From Arenicola marina (Eukaryota > Annelida > Polychaeta > Arenicolidae), in contig OZ025258.1 of the NCBI GenBank assembly GCA_964019135.1, forward strand, positions 34,417,202-34,481,201: a DNA stretch of 64,000 nt. Direction: 5' to 3'. The position numbers and the translations under genes are program-made. The notes under the pieces were generated by a model. The model was not told where the DNA came from, searched no databases, and saw nothing but the letters and a program-made list of their open reading frames with translations. Numbering within the stretch: the first letter of the stretch is position 1; every line of letters starts with the position of its first letter. Positions 10,801 to 23,272 of the stretch are shown piece by piece.

Positions 10801-13800
10801 CAGGCACCTAAAACCATTTCCGGAAAACTACATATTATAAGCCGCACCCAGGATTTGGCCTCTTAACCCCCCACCCCCCTCTGTACCCCGTCCCGCCAAC
10901 CAAACCAATTAATTGTTTATACAAGCAATTGCGACTACTAACATTCGCCTCTCCCTCTCTGATCGCACCAGGTTATCAAGTGTCACACCAGTGGCTGGCT
11001 CTTCTGGCCCCTGCCAAGCCAATTAATTGTTTATACAAGCAGTCCCGACTACTAACAACATTCACCTCTCCCTCTCTGATCGCACCTCTTATCAAGTGTC
11101 ACACCAGTGACTGGCTCTAAATTCCTAATATAAGCTGCAGCTTCAAATAGGCAGTTTGTGGTAATTCTTCTTTCAAGATTGCTTTGTGCAATGTTTCTAC
11201 CAGTATTAATAGTTATTTCTTACTTCTTTTATTTTTAGTACGAGAGTGGAGCAGCCACCTCTTACGTATCAAGGGCTCAAGTTGTCCGAAGGCTCCAGCT
11301 GAGTCTTCCAGATTTCAGGTATGTTATATAGTCTGAATGTATATACCTAACAATGTAGTGTCAGTATTTTTGTAAATTGCACATCTTTAGAGGAGTCTAA
11401 TGCCTGTGCCAAGGAGTGCTGTGGTTTACTTGTACCTCGACTTGATGCAGCTGCTGTCTTAGAGTAAGTGGGCCACACAGCAACTGGTTGTTGATACTGT
11501 TTGTGTCTAGAATTGGCTCCAAAGTAATTGGCTTCATTCGCCAGATTGGATTATGATTGTCAGTAACACTCTAAGGTAAGGCAGGTTGTAGTAAGGAGGG
11601 GGGCTGGTCACAAGAGAGGCCAAGTCTAAGTTCATACATATATTGCATCTGTGTATAAGTCACACCCCCTCAGATACAAAGAAAAAAGGTGGTGACTGCA
11701 AATTATGGTACTGACTTATCTAAAATATTATCCATTTCTATTCTATTTTTTCACCCTTATAGAAGACTTCCATCCACAAGAAATTATTAGAATAGTGTTG
11801 GATATCACGAGAATGCATCAGTGCAAGAGATCATTATTGCTATTATGGGTACATAATATCACAAACCATATTGTGCAATATTTACTCTAAATTATGTTCC
11901 AGGCGGCTCTGCATTCTCAAAGGCATTTATCCACATGAACCCAAAAACAAGAAGAAGGTTGGCAAGGGGAGCACTGCACCTAAGACATACTACTTACTGA
12001 AGGATGTCCAATTTCTTCTTCATGAACCCATCATCCAGAAATTCAGACAATTCAAGGTATGGTCATTAGCATGCAACTTGTTTCAAATGTAGGTGTCTGT
12101 AGTCTATTTTAGCCGGCTACGGGGCTTAGTCGGCTAAAATCGCCCATCATTTACGTGGTGACTTTAGCCGTCTAAGCCCCGTAGTCGGCTAAACTGCGAT
12201 CGTGAAGTCCGCCACCGGTCTTGCAATAATGATACATAAGCTACCGGTAATTAATTTTTGCTGAAATTTGGCTGCTGGAAAATGCATTTTTGATGATTAA
12301 GCAGGTCCCTTGCAAAATTCTGTATTTCTTAGCCATATTAGTGGTAGTTTGAAACAATTTTGGTTGTTGGTATAATTCTTGTGATAATCATGTTCAGAAT
12401 CATATATGAGGGATTTCTTATATCATCATCTTTATTACCTGGTCTCTGTTGTATTTTTTTATCTTTAGTGCGGCTCGCTTATGCTGTTATGTTTTTCCGT
12501 TTGTGTGATTATTTTCTTATTTGCACAGGTATTCATGCGAAGATTGACAAAGGCCATTGCAAAGAAAGAAACTGGTGCAATTCACAGAATAAGACAGAAC
12601 AAACCGAAGTACACACTTGACCATATAGTGAAAGAACGGTGAGTCCTGTCGATATATACTGCTTTCTTCGAGAATGTAACATTATTATTAAAGATAATGT
12701 TATATTGTCTTGATCCGGAAGATTGTCTCCTTGCTCTCTGTTGCCTTACCAGGTTTAATCTTTTGTTGATGTTGATGTTATATTTTGTGTTTCCATTATC
12801 TTTTCCTCAGGTACCCATCCTTTATCGATGCTGTACGGGATCTGGAAGATTGTCTGTCCATGGTTTTCCTGTTTGCGACATTTCCAAAAACCAAGCGGAC
12901 ACATTACCAGTTCATAGCCTTGTGCCACAGGCTGTCAGGTAATGCCAGCTGTGACGGCCTTAGCAACTACAACCTGAGATTGACCTTACTGGGATGCTTA
13001 GCAGCTCATTAGAAACGTTTCACACATATATCCTTTATAACTTCGATTTGATCTACTATGCAATGCTTCCACTTGCATGAGAGGAAAATGTCTTGTTTCG
13101 AGAATATTCTTCTACCGGAACTTATCAATATCCTCTTACTAATATTATTGAGCTATATAATGTTAGCGGAATGCTGAGTATACTTGAAGGTTCAATAAAT
13201 TATATATATAATTTGGGTCTTGAACAGCAGATATGACACTTGACTTTGTGTCCTAAATTTGTATGAAAACTTCTTGTTGTTGCAGTCGAGTTTCTCCATT
13301 ATGTGATTGCTTCAAGATCCCTGAGAAAGGTAAGTCATTTATATTTCTCTGTCATGAATGCTGATGACTTGCTTAATTACATATCGGCACACTGAACGTC
13401 ACGGTAGAAAAATGTCAATTTGTTAAGATGATCATTCTTGTCCACTCTTCACAGACGACATTTGAGGGAATCCGAATCATGGTTCTCTTCTAGATATCAG
13501 TTTACTACACTACCGTATAACGGGCTGTCGACTAATGGACATGTAATGGGCGACATGTGTTTAGTACTTAGATAACATTACCATGATACATGTATAATTT
13601 GTTCGGTATTGTCCTTAGGTGTTTGTGTCCATCAAAGGAATCTATTACCAAGTTGAAGTAATGGGCCACACTCTCACCTGGATAGTTCCACACAAATTGG
13701 GCTACAGGGTAAGTGAACTGAATCTTCAACTATCAGGCGTTAAAAGCTGTTTCTGGGATAAACAAGAAATGAATAGTGAAGTTATATACCTTGTGCTTGT

Positions 13801-16800
13801 CAGATTTATGTGTACTTTTACATACCTTCCCAATTATTCGTTATATGCCAATGATTTAAAGTACGGATATTGGTATTATTTAAGACTCACAACATGGACA
13901 ATAAAAAATTAAAGTTTTGACAGTGACAACCAGACTTGTTCTTACGTTTACTAAGAATGACTACCGAGCAATTTATGAACCGTCTTTAGGACATTACAAC
14001 TTTAGTAGTGTAATTTGTTGCCTTGCATTTCGATTGTTTACTATTTTTGTCTATCTCATTCTGGCGTGGCCTAGCGTATAAGTGTATTCGCTCATTGTTA
14101 GGGTAATACATATAAATATTTTATTTTTATTTTTGTATAGCATCCTTCTGACGTAGACTACAAGATTATGTCCACATTTGTCGAGTTCTATACCACCATG
14201 CTCGGCTTCGTCAATTTCCGTCTCTACCACTCGCTAGGACTGAAATACCCACCTCAGGTAGACCATTTGTTTGTATTAAACTCATTTGAAATGATTAGTT
14301 GTTGCGGACCTGCCCACAACTATAATGAGTAAGTAGTAGATTTTTGTTGGCTTAATTGCGAATGAAAAGACATGGGAGAAAACTTCCTTTCTGGCATATG
14401 TATTCATTGTGATATTACTGATGTATAATTGATTTATTGATTTTGTAGTTGGCACTGGCATCTGAGTATAGCAAAGAACAGAAGGAGTTATGCATGAACC
14501 ACGAAGTAAAGGAACAGGTGAGGCAACAGAGGCCTAGAATACGAGACCGTGGAGTTAACCAACTGTTTTAATCTGCATAACCTCCCATAACTTCCGTCGA
14601 TACCAAAACCTATGAACTTTATATTGCTGGGAATCTACCAATTGTTGTGCCGTTCCGACGTGTCATGGCTGACGGTCTCTGTGTTGTCTCCCCCCCCCCC
14701 CCCCCACCCCAGAGGCTGGCCGCCCTGACACAGACGCTGCAGACCCTGACTGAGGAGCCACAGGAAGCTGTCGATATCGATGAGTTCCCGGCTGACACGG
14801 TGAGTCACGTCACCCGGAAATGGTTCTGGGTGCATGCCGACAAGGTTTTAGGGCCAAAGTCGGGATGCGGCTTCTAATATATATGTATTGAGTGCTCTGG
14901 CCACCTGAGAGCATAACGACACGTGGATCGGTGGTTCGAGCCCTGCTGTGGCCATGTTTTGTGTGGTCGCAGGATAAAGATCCCATGTCTTCCTTCGCAA
15001 AGAGTAGGTGGTTACCCCCGGGAACATGGCTCCACTCTCCCTCCCTTCTCCTATTGACGCGATATGACCAAAAGTGGTTAAAGCGTCTATAATATACAAC
15101 CAATCTAATATATATGCGGCTTCAATAAGGCAGTTTACGATACTTCAGTATACATTTAATAAACCTGTATGAAACTCAACGAGCATGGTGGATGTGGCGC
15201 GTATGACCATGTGATGTGATATAGCATACTGATAGTAATAAATACCGATACACTACGATTATATATACATATATGTTAAGCAATAAATAGCGATCCATCG
15301 GTTGATGTGAATAAGGTTGGCCATACACCCAACATTCGAAGCATGGTTTGACACGACGCTGCCTTGGGACACTGCTTGAATGCGACAAAGCAAACCATCG
15401 TAGACCAAATTAAGGTTTTCCTTGCGAAGTTAAATTTTTTACCACCAGTTTAAACTTAAAAGACTTGCTATCAATTGTTTATTGATCAGTTTTAATTCTA
15501 TACCAAAGAACTATATATTGTATATAGAAAAGCAAAGTATTGTGGAGGATACGTGGATAAAGCTAAAGTAACATAACCCTATAGATACAGTATTAACCCT
15601 CTGCAGACGGATGACGCCCATTACTGGGGAGAAATCCAAGGTAAAAACCTTATAGATACTGTATTAACCCTCTGCAGACGGACGACCCTGACTACGTGGA
15701 GAAGGCCAAGCTGGAACAGGAGAAGATCACGCGACTTAAGGGACTCTTTGAGGGACTCAAGTTCTTCCTAAATCGCGAAGTGCCTCGTGAAACACTCACA
15801 TTTGTCATCAGGTATTTATGTCAAATGTGTACCGATAATTCACGATTTTGTTGATAAAAGAATTATTGTATGCAACACAAAGCCTCTAACTACCTAGAAA
15901 GGCTAAGCAATATTTTCCCGGCGCAAAATAGAAGATAAATGCTAATATATATCCGTGCCAAGCGCTCTAGTTTTACATTTGATGGTGTTATTTCCTCTGT
16001 AGGTCCCTTGGAGGTCAGGTATCCTGGGACGACACGCTGGCGGTGGGTTCTTCGTATCCGGCCACGGACGAGACCATCACCCACCACATCATTGACAGAC
16101 CGGCCGTCGGCAAGCAGTTCCTGTCCAGGTAAGGTGATCGGCTACGGCCATCGAGGGTAGCGCTTCACTAAGAGCGCGTAACCTTACCTTTTACATACAT
16201 CCTGATTTAATGACTGATCGTAACTTGAGGAACAGCGGCAGCAAACATTATAACGATTACCAGTGTGCAGTTATTTCTAAGCGTATTATTCAATTGCCTG
16301 TTGGCGAGATTATCTTTTGCGGTAAAAACAACATGTTTCGCCCGCCTTGCCATAGAAATTACCTCATGCCCCTAACACTGGCGGGGCCGGCCCGGTAGCT
16401 CAGTGGGCTAGAGTGCTCACCTTGAGTGCTCTGGCCTAAGTGCTGAGAGCCTAACGGCACGTGGATCGATGGTTCGAAACCCGCTGTGGCTATGTCTGTC
16501 TGGTGGCAGGATAAAGATCCCCTGTCCTACTTCGCAAAGAGTAGGGGGTTACCCCTGTGGCATGGCTCCACTCTCCCTTCCTTCTCCCATTAACGCGATA
16601 TGACCAACAGTGGTTAAAGTGTCCTGACTATACAACCAACCTAACGCTGGCGGTCGGTGTGGCAGGTACTACGTCCAGCCCCAGTGGGTGTTCGACAGCG
16701 TCAACGCGCGGGAGCTGCGGCCGGTAGAGGACTACTTTCCCGGCGAGGTGCTGCCCCCTCACCTGTCGCCATTCGTCGAGGAGAAGGACGGAGACTATGT

Positions 16801-19029
16801 TCCGCCGGAGAAGCAGCGGCTTGTTGAGGGCGCAGGGGGTGCCTCTGTCGGTAAGTAGGGGTTGTTAGGACGTGGTCAGGGTTACATCACGGTCAGGCTT
16901 ATGGAACGCTGGTACGGTATAGATCGCTGACAGGTTAAAACATGTCGTCAGGTTTAGAATGATACAGTGCTTATAATGCTGCCGTAGTTGGATGGTTGTT
17001 ACATTTACAACACCGGGACCGTCCGTTATAATTATAGCATTTTATTGATAATGGGTCAACAAAGGTTGAAGTCTACAGGATTCGCTTAGAACGCCACCAG
17101 GCTAACAACGCTCTTAGGTTTCGACGACTGTCATTTTTAGGCTTGAGAGCACTGTCGGGGGGTACGAGAATTACCCGAAATACTACATCATTTATTGCAG
17201 TGGAAATCACTTCATTATATGCGTAAATGTAATATTATTACATGTATTATTAATTATGTGTAGATATATTATTATTTACATGTATTAATTAATTGTGTGT
17301 AAATGTTTTCGCCTTCATGATACTATGAGTTGTCGCTTTTATTCTGGCAGAAGCCAGCGACGAGAGTGAGGAAGAGGAGGAGGTGGATGAAGCAGAGGAG
17401 GGGGAGGAGCCAGAGGATGACGTGGAGGGTCTGGGGATCGAATCCGGTGAGTCAGCGTCTCTCGGCGGCTTCTTGTCCCTTTGGCGGCCATTGTCTGCTC
17501 GATTCTGTTATGTAGCCGCACGTTACTAAGCAACGCATGAAGACTACACTCTACAAGGTCTTAGGTTACCCAAATTAATGACATTTTGGGAGTGTTAGAC
17601 AGTGAAGTTGCTAGTATTGGTAGGTTTGTTGTAAGTAGAGCCGCGGAGTGAATTCGAGGGGGTATCTTGGAACAGCTGCACCCATGGAAATGGTTAAACC
17701 GCTTTCTTAGTTTCGCAATTGCCCTTGGTTACGATGATAAAAATACGACATGGGTGATGCGGAAAAAGCGTTTTGTTAATTATTGGGGAGGTAGTCAAAT
17801 AACATCAATGTAAGGTTTCGTATTGATTATTGGTTAATGGTTAATGAATATGAGTTGTCTGAATGTATGTGTGTGTTGTGGTGTACAGAGGAGGATGACG
17901 ACGATGACACTGTGGAGCGGACGTACGAGCGCCGTAGGAGCAAGCGGCTGAAGCTGGGGGGAAAGGGGGAGGAGGAGAACCAAGGGGAAGGGCCCACGAC
18001 AGAACAGAAGAAACAGAGAAAGGTCAGAATCTTTACCTCCACTATTTCTAAATTGTCTCAGTAATGCAGACAGTTGTTGTGTAGTTATCGCAACGTACAA
18101 TGCCACGACGGTGCTCTGTTAACCAATATTTCATAGATTATTATTTAAATATGTTAAATCATTCGGTTCGGTATTTCTTTATGTATATATATTGTCATTT
18201 TAGCGCATACAAATTATCAAGAAATACGAGTCTTAGCGATGCATCGTGGAATGCAAACACGAAACAACATTTGTTCGGGAATTTCAAAGTATTTTGTACC
18301 CTGTTAAATATGACAATTGTACAGAAAAATGTGATGAAGCGTCTCGTCAACTTACCGAAATAATGAAGGATCCCTTGTGGTAAATGTCTGTCTGGCGTGT
18401 GTTGATCCAGAGCCGGATGCGGGTGTCGAGCGGGGCGGTGGAGAGCACGGACGCCGCCGAGCAGCTCCGGAAACAGGAAGCCGAGGAGAAGCGACTCAGC
18501 ATCATGATGATCCCGAAGAAGCGCAAGAGGCTGTACAAACAGATCATGCACGGCAAGAAGGAAAAGGCGAAGGAGGTGGGTGCCGTCTCCTAGCCAGTCC
18601 GTCTTCCATGCTAGGGTGAACCAGAGTTAGGGTTTCAGCATAGCTCACGTATTACTTATTCACGCCTAGCATTTGCCACAATAATTACTCCACATTTCGT
18701 AGGATCTGACCTGGAAGACCTCCACTCCGCGACATGATGATTATGGTATATTGTTTCGCGAGTAATACGTGAGCTATGTAGAAATATTGATTCGAGCGAC
18801 ACTGTGAACGATTTAGGAAAAGGTAGCAAATAAACCCAAATGTCTAAGCGGCCATTACCAGCTGCAGTCTGGGTACCCTTATTATCTGGTGTGAACGTTT
18901 TGCTTTGACTGACCGTTTTCTAATCTTTTGCGGTTATAGGTCCGAAAGTTGAAGGAGAAGCGACAGAAGATCGACATAGAGACCAAAAAGGAACAGAAGA
19001 GTAAAAAACGAGTGGCCTCCTCTAAATGA
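7811..19029 (+). CDS. PES1: Pescadillo homolog, ribosome biogenesis factor
   Basis: PES1 acts in the PeBoW complex (with BOP1 and WDR12) in nucleolar maturation of the large ribosomal subunit. Seventeen exons: 7811-7831, 11239-11318, 11903-12056, 12529-12638, 12811-12938, 13286-13329, 13619-13708, 14141-14257, 14449-14517, 14713-14799, 15678-15811, 16003-16128, 16666-16850, 17351-17446, 17889-18022, 18411-18575, 18940-19029. All junctions are GT-AG and phases agree, giving 1830 nt and 609 residues, against 588 in human. The 7-residue first exon (MANRKRK) joins in phase to YESGAATSY, matching the family start. Blocks [28 protein letters not shown] and [14 protein letters not shown] are diagnostic of the pescadillo N-terminal domain. 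A BRCT domain spans about residues 322-417 ([17 protein letters not shown] to [14 protein letters not shown]). An acidic and then a basic low-complexity tail follow. Intron 1 (3.4 kb) holds a foldback element; introns 10 and 12 hold SINE copies. Confidence 0.97.
8206..9154. mobile_element. Foldback DNA element with 9-bp target duplication
   Basis: This 949-bp segment is an almost complete palindrome centred near 8680: each arm of about 470 bp is the reverse complement of the other, with scattered mismatches and small indels. Ends read tagccctgaagaacccagg and its complement. The 9-bp sequence GTTCAGTAT lies directly outside both ends (8197-8205 and 9155-9163), a perfect target-site duplication. 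Long terminal inverted repeats with 9-bp duplications are typical of Foldback and Mutator-like elements. No transposase is present, so it is non-autonomous. Short open frames inside mirror each other because of the palindrome and are not genes. Confidence 0.9.
10770..11140. repeat. Dispersed repeat containing a local tandem duplication
   Basis: Two copies of about 115 bp run head to tail (from about 10905 and 11018), each starting ccaattaattgtttatac and ending in tatcaagtgtcacaccagtg. A related single copy, including the preceding aaaaccatttc, ataagcc and tttggcctc words, lies at 31640-31925 in clathrin intron 1. It is an interspersed element of unknown class, located in PES1 intron 1. Confidence 0.7.
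12107..12203. repeat. Compact hairpin element in PES1 intron 3
   Basis: A 31-base arm starting tttagccggctacggggctt is repeated in inverted orientation about 30 bp later with two mismatches. Each arm also begins with tttagccg and ends with cggctaaa, so it is self-complementary at its tips. It resembles a very short MITE; I could not identify a target duplication. Confidence 0.7.
14887..15110 (+). mobile_element. tRNA-derived SINE, family A, 5'-truncated
   Basis: Begins within the tRNA-like head (gagtgctctggcc), contains the box-B-like ggttcgagccc, then ggataaagatcc, caaagagtagg and the tail cgcgatatgacc. It aligns through its length with the copies at 16386-16645 and 37622-37878. Located in PES1 intron 10. 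Confidence 0.8.
15576..15711 (+). repeat. Duplicated acceptor and start of PES1 exon 11
   Basis: A segment of about 65 bp at 15576-15640 (atagatac, tattaaccctctgcag, acggatgac, gagaaatccaag) is repeated 71 bp downstream at 15647-15710, where it forms the real intron end and exon 11 start. The upstream copy keeps a usable CAG acceptor and ends in aag followed by gtaaaa, so it has the shape of a 35-nt cassette exon. Relative to the real exon it carries an indel and substitutions. I treat it as a decayed tandem duplicate. Confidence 0.8.
16386..16645 (+). mobile_element. tRNA-derived SINE, family A, near full length
   Basis: The head contains a pol III box A (gtagctcagtgggctagagt) and a perfect box B (ggttcgaaacc), too far apart and too diverged for a functional tRNA. 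A non-tRNA body (ggataaagatcc, gagtagggggttaccc, gcatggctccactctccc) and tail (cgcgatatgacc, tacaaccaa) follow. Located in PES1 intron 12, just upstream of exon 13. Confidence 0.9.
18639..18778. repeat. Short inverted-repeat element in PES1 intron 16
   Basis: The 18-mer catagctcacgtattact (18639-18656) has its perfect reverse complement at 18761-18778, with about 100 bp between. This resembles a small MITE. No clear target duplication is visible. Confidence 0.65.
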
Positions 19030-19163
19030 GGCCCTCACCTTACGACTTCAGAGGCAGCAAGATGGCGCGGATCCTCAGTTTTAACGTCCCCTACCCTCCT
19101 CCCGCCCCGTCCCCATCCTCGTCCCTCACTGCAGACTAAGATCGAAGACCCGATCCGCGGATA

Positions 19164-19210
19164 AATAAATCAGAAATTGGGGCGACATTTGTATAAACGT
19201 ACGCAATAAA
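19164..19210 (+). terminator. PES1 polyadenylation signals
   Basis: Two AATAAA hexamers lie at 19164-19169 and 19205-19210, 135 and 176 bp after the PES1 stop codon. Either would give a short 3' UTR. Confidence 0.6.
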
Positions 19211-21532
19211 TGACTCTGTATATGGATTCCACGGGTGTGTTGTTATTATGGAGTGATGCCTGGTTGCTCGGCGACGGCATTCCTGGTGCACATTATAGTA
19301 ATTCAAGACTGCAAATAATACAAATTGCAGTACTGACGTCACCAAGGTAATCAAATCACTGCTGGCTATGCACTGGTGTTCTTGTTTTAAACACCATTTT
19401 TTTCACAATATGAAAACCGGTGGCGCCTATATAAAATCCTTTTGCACCAGAGTTCTTGAAAACAGGACGTTGATACTTATAGTTTAAATAACGTACTCAG
19501 TGGATACATGTAACCAAACGACTGGAGACCGTTCTCCTGTATGACCGTACGTATCCACCAGTTGTTTTGTCGAATGCGTTACGCTAGACTCTTAAGTGAC
19601 TCAGTGGGCGCATTTTTTTGGTAACCCAGTTATATCCCCAAGATAGTTCGAATACGTACATGACTCATCGGTTTACCGCCCGACACTTTTACCCGGGTCT
19701 GGTGCGTGCGGATGCATTCGGTATGCCGGTGTGCCCCGTTCAAACAGCACGGGACATCTTGGAGAAGATGGCGGCTGATTGAAAAAGTGACTGTCTATGC
19801 TAGTTCCATGGTCCTTAAATAAACCGGACGTGACCGGTGTGAACATTTCGTTGACATACAGCGTAACCCGACCGGCAGGTCCGAAAGAGCTCGAGTATAC
19901 CGGTCCCGGCCTAAAGAAATGCGCCCAGTTGAAACTTGGCGGTTGCCCATTTGACCAAACTTCCATTCGCTAGGTGGCGTTCCGTTCACCCACTCTGACA
20001 TCCACCAGCACTCTGCCAGCAGAGGGTGCTCGTTCCTCACATCAACTCTGCCCCACGTCACCGACCACCTCATGGTTGACCCCAACGGCCCTGGGGTCAC
20101 GAATGGTTTTAGAGGGTATTTTAGATTGAATATTGAATTTTAGATGCAGAATTTGAAAAATATAGACATTCCGTTGTCGAATGATCACAAAGGAAGAGTT
20201 AAGCGAAAAATTATTTCAAATAGCACAGGGGTCAAATTTAAAAACGCTTCACGCCTTTGACCTCGACCGCACTCGAAAATATAGTTCCAAAGTAACATGG
20301 CTTCAAATTAATCAAACTCAAATGCATTCGTCAGGTATGGTACTAGTGGCACAGTTAATGCTAAACAGTAGTGTGTTTGATGCCATACTGCGAATTTACC
20401 TTCGATTAGATTCATTTTAATTTTCGCGTATGAAAGATAATTCTGATGGTTAAATTTGACGTGGGGCAGAGGGACTATGGCGCAAGCGTAACGCCCTCTG
20501 CCGGGAGATCGATCCACCAGCGGAGTGTCTAAGGTAGATTGCTACTTTGCTTTTAAACGGGACAAAGCCTATGCGCACAATGGACAGAAATGCAAGTCCC
20601 TTGAAAGTCTCTTTTAAGTGTGATTGATCTTTCAATGACGCCTTTCCTTATTTAAAAGAGTAGGCTCTTACATGTTTAAACGTCTTCCTACCAACCAATT
20701 AAAGTCACTTAAGGTATTGAGATCAACATTAAACTTCGAGTGTATATGAATCAATATATTCAGATGAATATGTAGGCCTAATGCATATGTATATGTATGA
20801 TGTATCGGATCACCCCCCCCCCCCCCCCCGCCTTGGGAGCTTAAACATACACTGTAAATGTCGGGTTCTCCGAGGCACCCCGCGGCTCGGTCGCAAGTTT
20901 TCAGAGCACCCCCCGCCCGGTCGCAAATTCTTAGATCCGCCCCTGATCATGAATGAAACCTTAACGGTCGATACCGTCGAATGTGGGGATCTGTCAAGGT
21001 AGCTTTGCTTACAATATTTATGAATAGAAGTTTCTGAACCGTCCATACTCCGTCACTGGAAGTAGCACCATTTGTGAACGAGACGTGTCCGCCACACCAC
21101 CTTTATACTGACCACCGGCGAGGAGCCGACACTGGCACAATAAAGCCAGCATGTTTCTTCCAGGACCGTATCCCAATCGACCCGCACTTTCTATGGCACC
21201 GCCGCCAAACAATTGGTTGACCCTACTTAAAGCACCATAGGAACAGATCGAACAGCCAAGGGGCAGCGTCAATGAACGACTGCGGGCGGCAAGCAGACGG
21301 GAGAAACAATATCGATATTGTTGCGAGCCCGCGTTTCTTTTCATCTCCATCCCCAGCCTCTCACTCCGCCATGGCTCCTGCTTCACGTGATAAACAGAGG
21401 GTGAGGGGTAAAGTCTCCAGAGGTGGTGCGACGTTTGCAGCAGCCATTTCTCGCTACCTGGGAGAACGAATACAATTTTCATATACATGTACAATACTTA
21501 TTATCGTGTGCAAACAATTCTATTTCAAGTGT
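19211..21532. other. Intergenic region downstream of PES1
   Basis: No exon recognised. It holds a YY1-type AAGATGGCGGC at 19765-19775 and a CTCF-like CCAGCAGAGGGTGCT at 20016-20030, set in a 30-nt stretch (20010-20039) that matches 7712-7741 in inverted orientation at 29 of 30 positions. ctctgccccacgtca (20046-20060) recurs inverted at about 20458-20472. A dispersed poly-C repeat lies at about 20813-20950. Reverse open frames at 21018-21494 and 19673-20100 show no domain. Confidence 0.5.
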
Positions 21533-21802
21533 GAAGGTCGCCATCATGGCGACCATATGAGAAGGTCGCCAGCATGGCGGCCATATGAGAAGGTCGCCAC
21601 CATGTCGGCCATATGAGAAGGTCGCCATCATGGCAGCCATATGAGAAGGTCGCCATCATGGCGGCCATATGAGAAGGTCGCCATCATGGCGGCCATAGGG
21701 GGTCGCCATCATGGCGGCCATATGAGAAGGTCGCCATCATGGCAGCCATATGGGGTCACCACCATGGCGGCCATATAAGAAAGTCGCCATCATGGCGGCC
21801 GA
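21533..21802. repeat. 28-bp minisatellite rich in ATGGCGGCCAT
   Basis: About nine to ten copies of a 28-bp unit starting gaaggtcgccatcatggc and ending ggccatatga. Some copies are shortened. Each unit carries partly palindromic ccatcatgg and atggcggccat, which contain the CCAT core recognised by YY1. The array lies between the convergent PES1 and 11-mer-repeat genes. Confidence 0.9.
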
Positions 21803-23272
21803 TGGCTAATATGCTGACAAGCAGTTCTTGTTCTCTCATTGATTAAATAATGCTATATGGCCATTATTTAAATATTATAACCACACAAGATTTCACGCGA
21901 ATTCTTTTCAAACAAAAGTTTATTTTTTTCTTTAATTATCAACTTTTTCACATAAAGGTAAAAGGCACAGCATCATTAATGTAAACAACTCAAGCACTGC
22001 TTGCATTAAAGACATAAGTCATGGTCCAAACACGTCATAAAACTATTGTTCGTGTATCTACATAGAAAAGTTAGATTCGTTCATAAAAATATAACTTTCA
22101 TAAGAGTTTAAAATTAAAATAGTTTGCAGTATTATTAGACAGTTTTGTGAAACAGTGTTAGATCAATCTGGTTGTGACCTGGTTTCTAGCCTCTTGAGGT
22201 AACAAAGAAATTATGCAAAGCACCTGTGGCTAACAGAAGAAACGAAACAACGCTTTAAAAGTTTCTTCATAGTCTCATTAACAATGGAAGACGAGTAAAC
22301 AAAAGAAAAGAGACGTAAATTTACCTCATAAAACCAGGATATAAAATGCCGAGCGTTCGAAATTGTTATGGTGTTATATTACACGAATCATATTCATTGC
22401 ACAAGGTGTTAACGACAACACTCGCCAGGGTAACTTTACATATGATAACGTTAGCATTTAATGATTAATTACAACAATATCTAATACCCTACTGAGATCG
22501 TAACAAAGTCACCTGATCACTCATTACGACACATTCAGTACAACGATCAGGTTATAAATATAAGTGCGTATGCACCTTTGTGTGCTGGCTGACCCGAGCC
22601 ATCTTCTTTGCGTTCATCATTGTATGTGAGCTATCCTGTCTGATACACGGTACATGTACATCAATTTTCTGATATTAAGTATACATATACATATCTTAGT
22701 GTTGATATTATATTTATGACAAGATCATATTTTTACAATTCATGTGGTGTCGATCGGACTGCCTTGTCAAGTCTAAACGGAAGATAGAGGAAAAATAACC
22801 GCTCCCCATTTCATCGGCTATCTCAAAATTATAAATATTAATAATCTACTACTGATTGATTGATGCCAACATGGCATCAATTTAATTGAATGTCGCATTC
22901 TCTGAGTCGATGATGGACCTTCATTTACTTACATACACTATTTATTATGTATTTACCCCCATCTAGTGAAGTTGTGTATTTGCTAAACTACATTGGATTA
23001 TGAGTTAATTACACATTAATTCGCCAGCGGAAATGTCAGTGAAGATTGTCACCGCATTACCGGACAGGGGATTTGGCCTACATAATTATCGTGAGAATTG
23101 ACAAGGTAGGTCAGAATTGACAACCACAAGCGTGCGATTCGATTCAGTGCCCGAGTGGAGTGTGCGACTTCAGTAATACGAGACTCAGATCGTCCGTAGC
23201 CGTTCGTGGATACCTTAACTGTTATTCACTTTAACTGTTTGATAGAGTTCCAGCTGCAGCAACTCAGCGCAT
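21803..23272 (-). other. Probable 3' UTR of the 11-mer-repeat gene
   Basis: AT-rich sequence directly after the stop codon of the reverse-strand gene. Reverse-strand AATAAA (tttatt on the forward strand) occurs near 22939 and near 21919. No ORF of note occurs on either strand. The exact transcript end cannot be told from sequence. Confidence 0.45.

Noticed and set aside
16386-16490. Possible tRNA gene
   Set aside because: Box A and box B are present but separated by extra sequence, no proper acceptor stem forms, and the SINE body follows; three copies exist.
21018-21494. 158-residue reverse frame
   Set aside because: No domain, no splice support, composition like the surrounding intergenic DNA.
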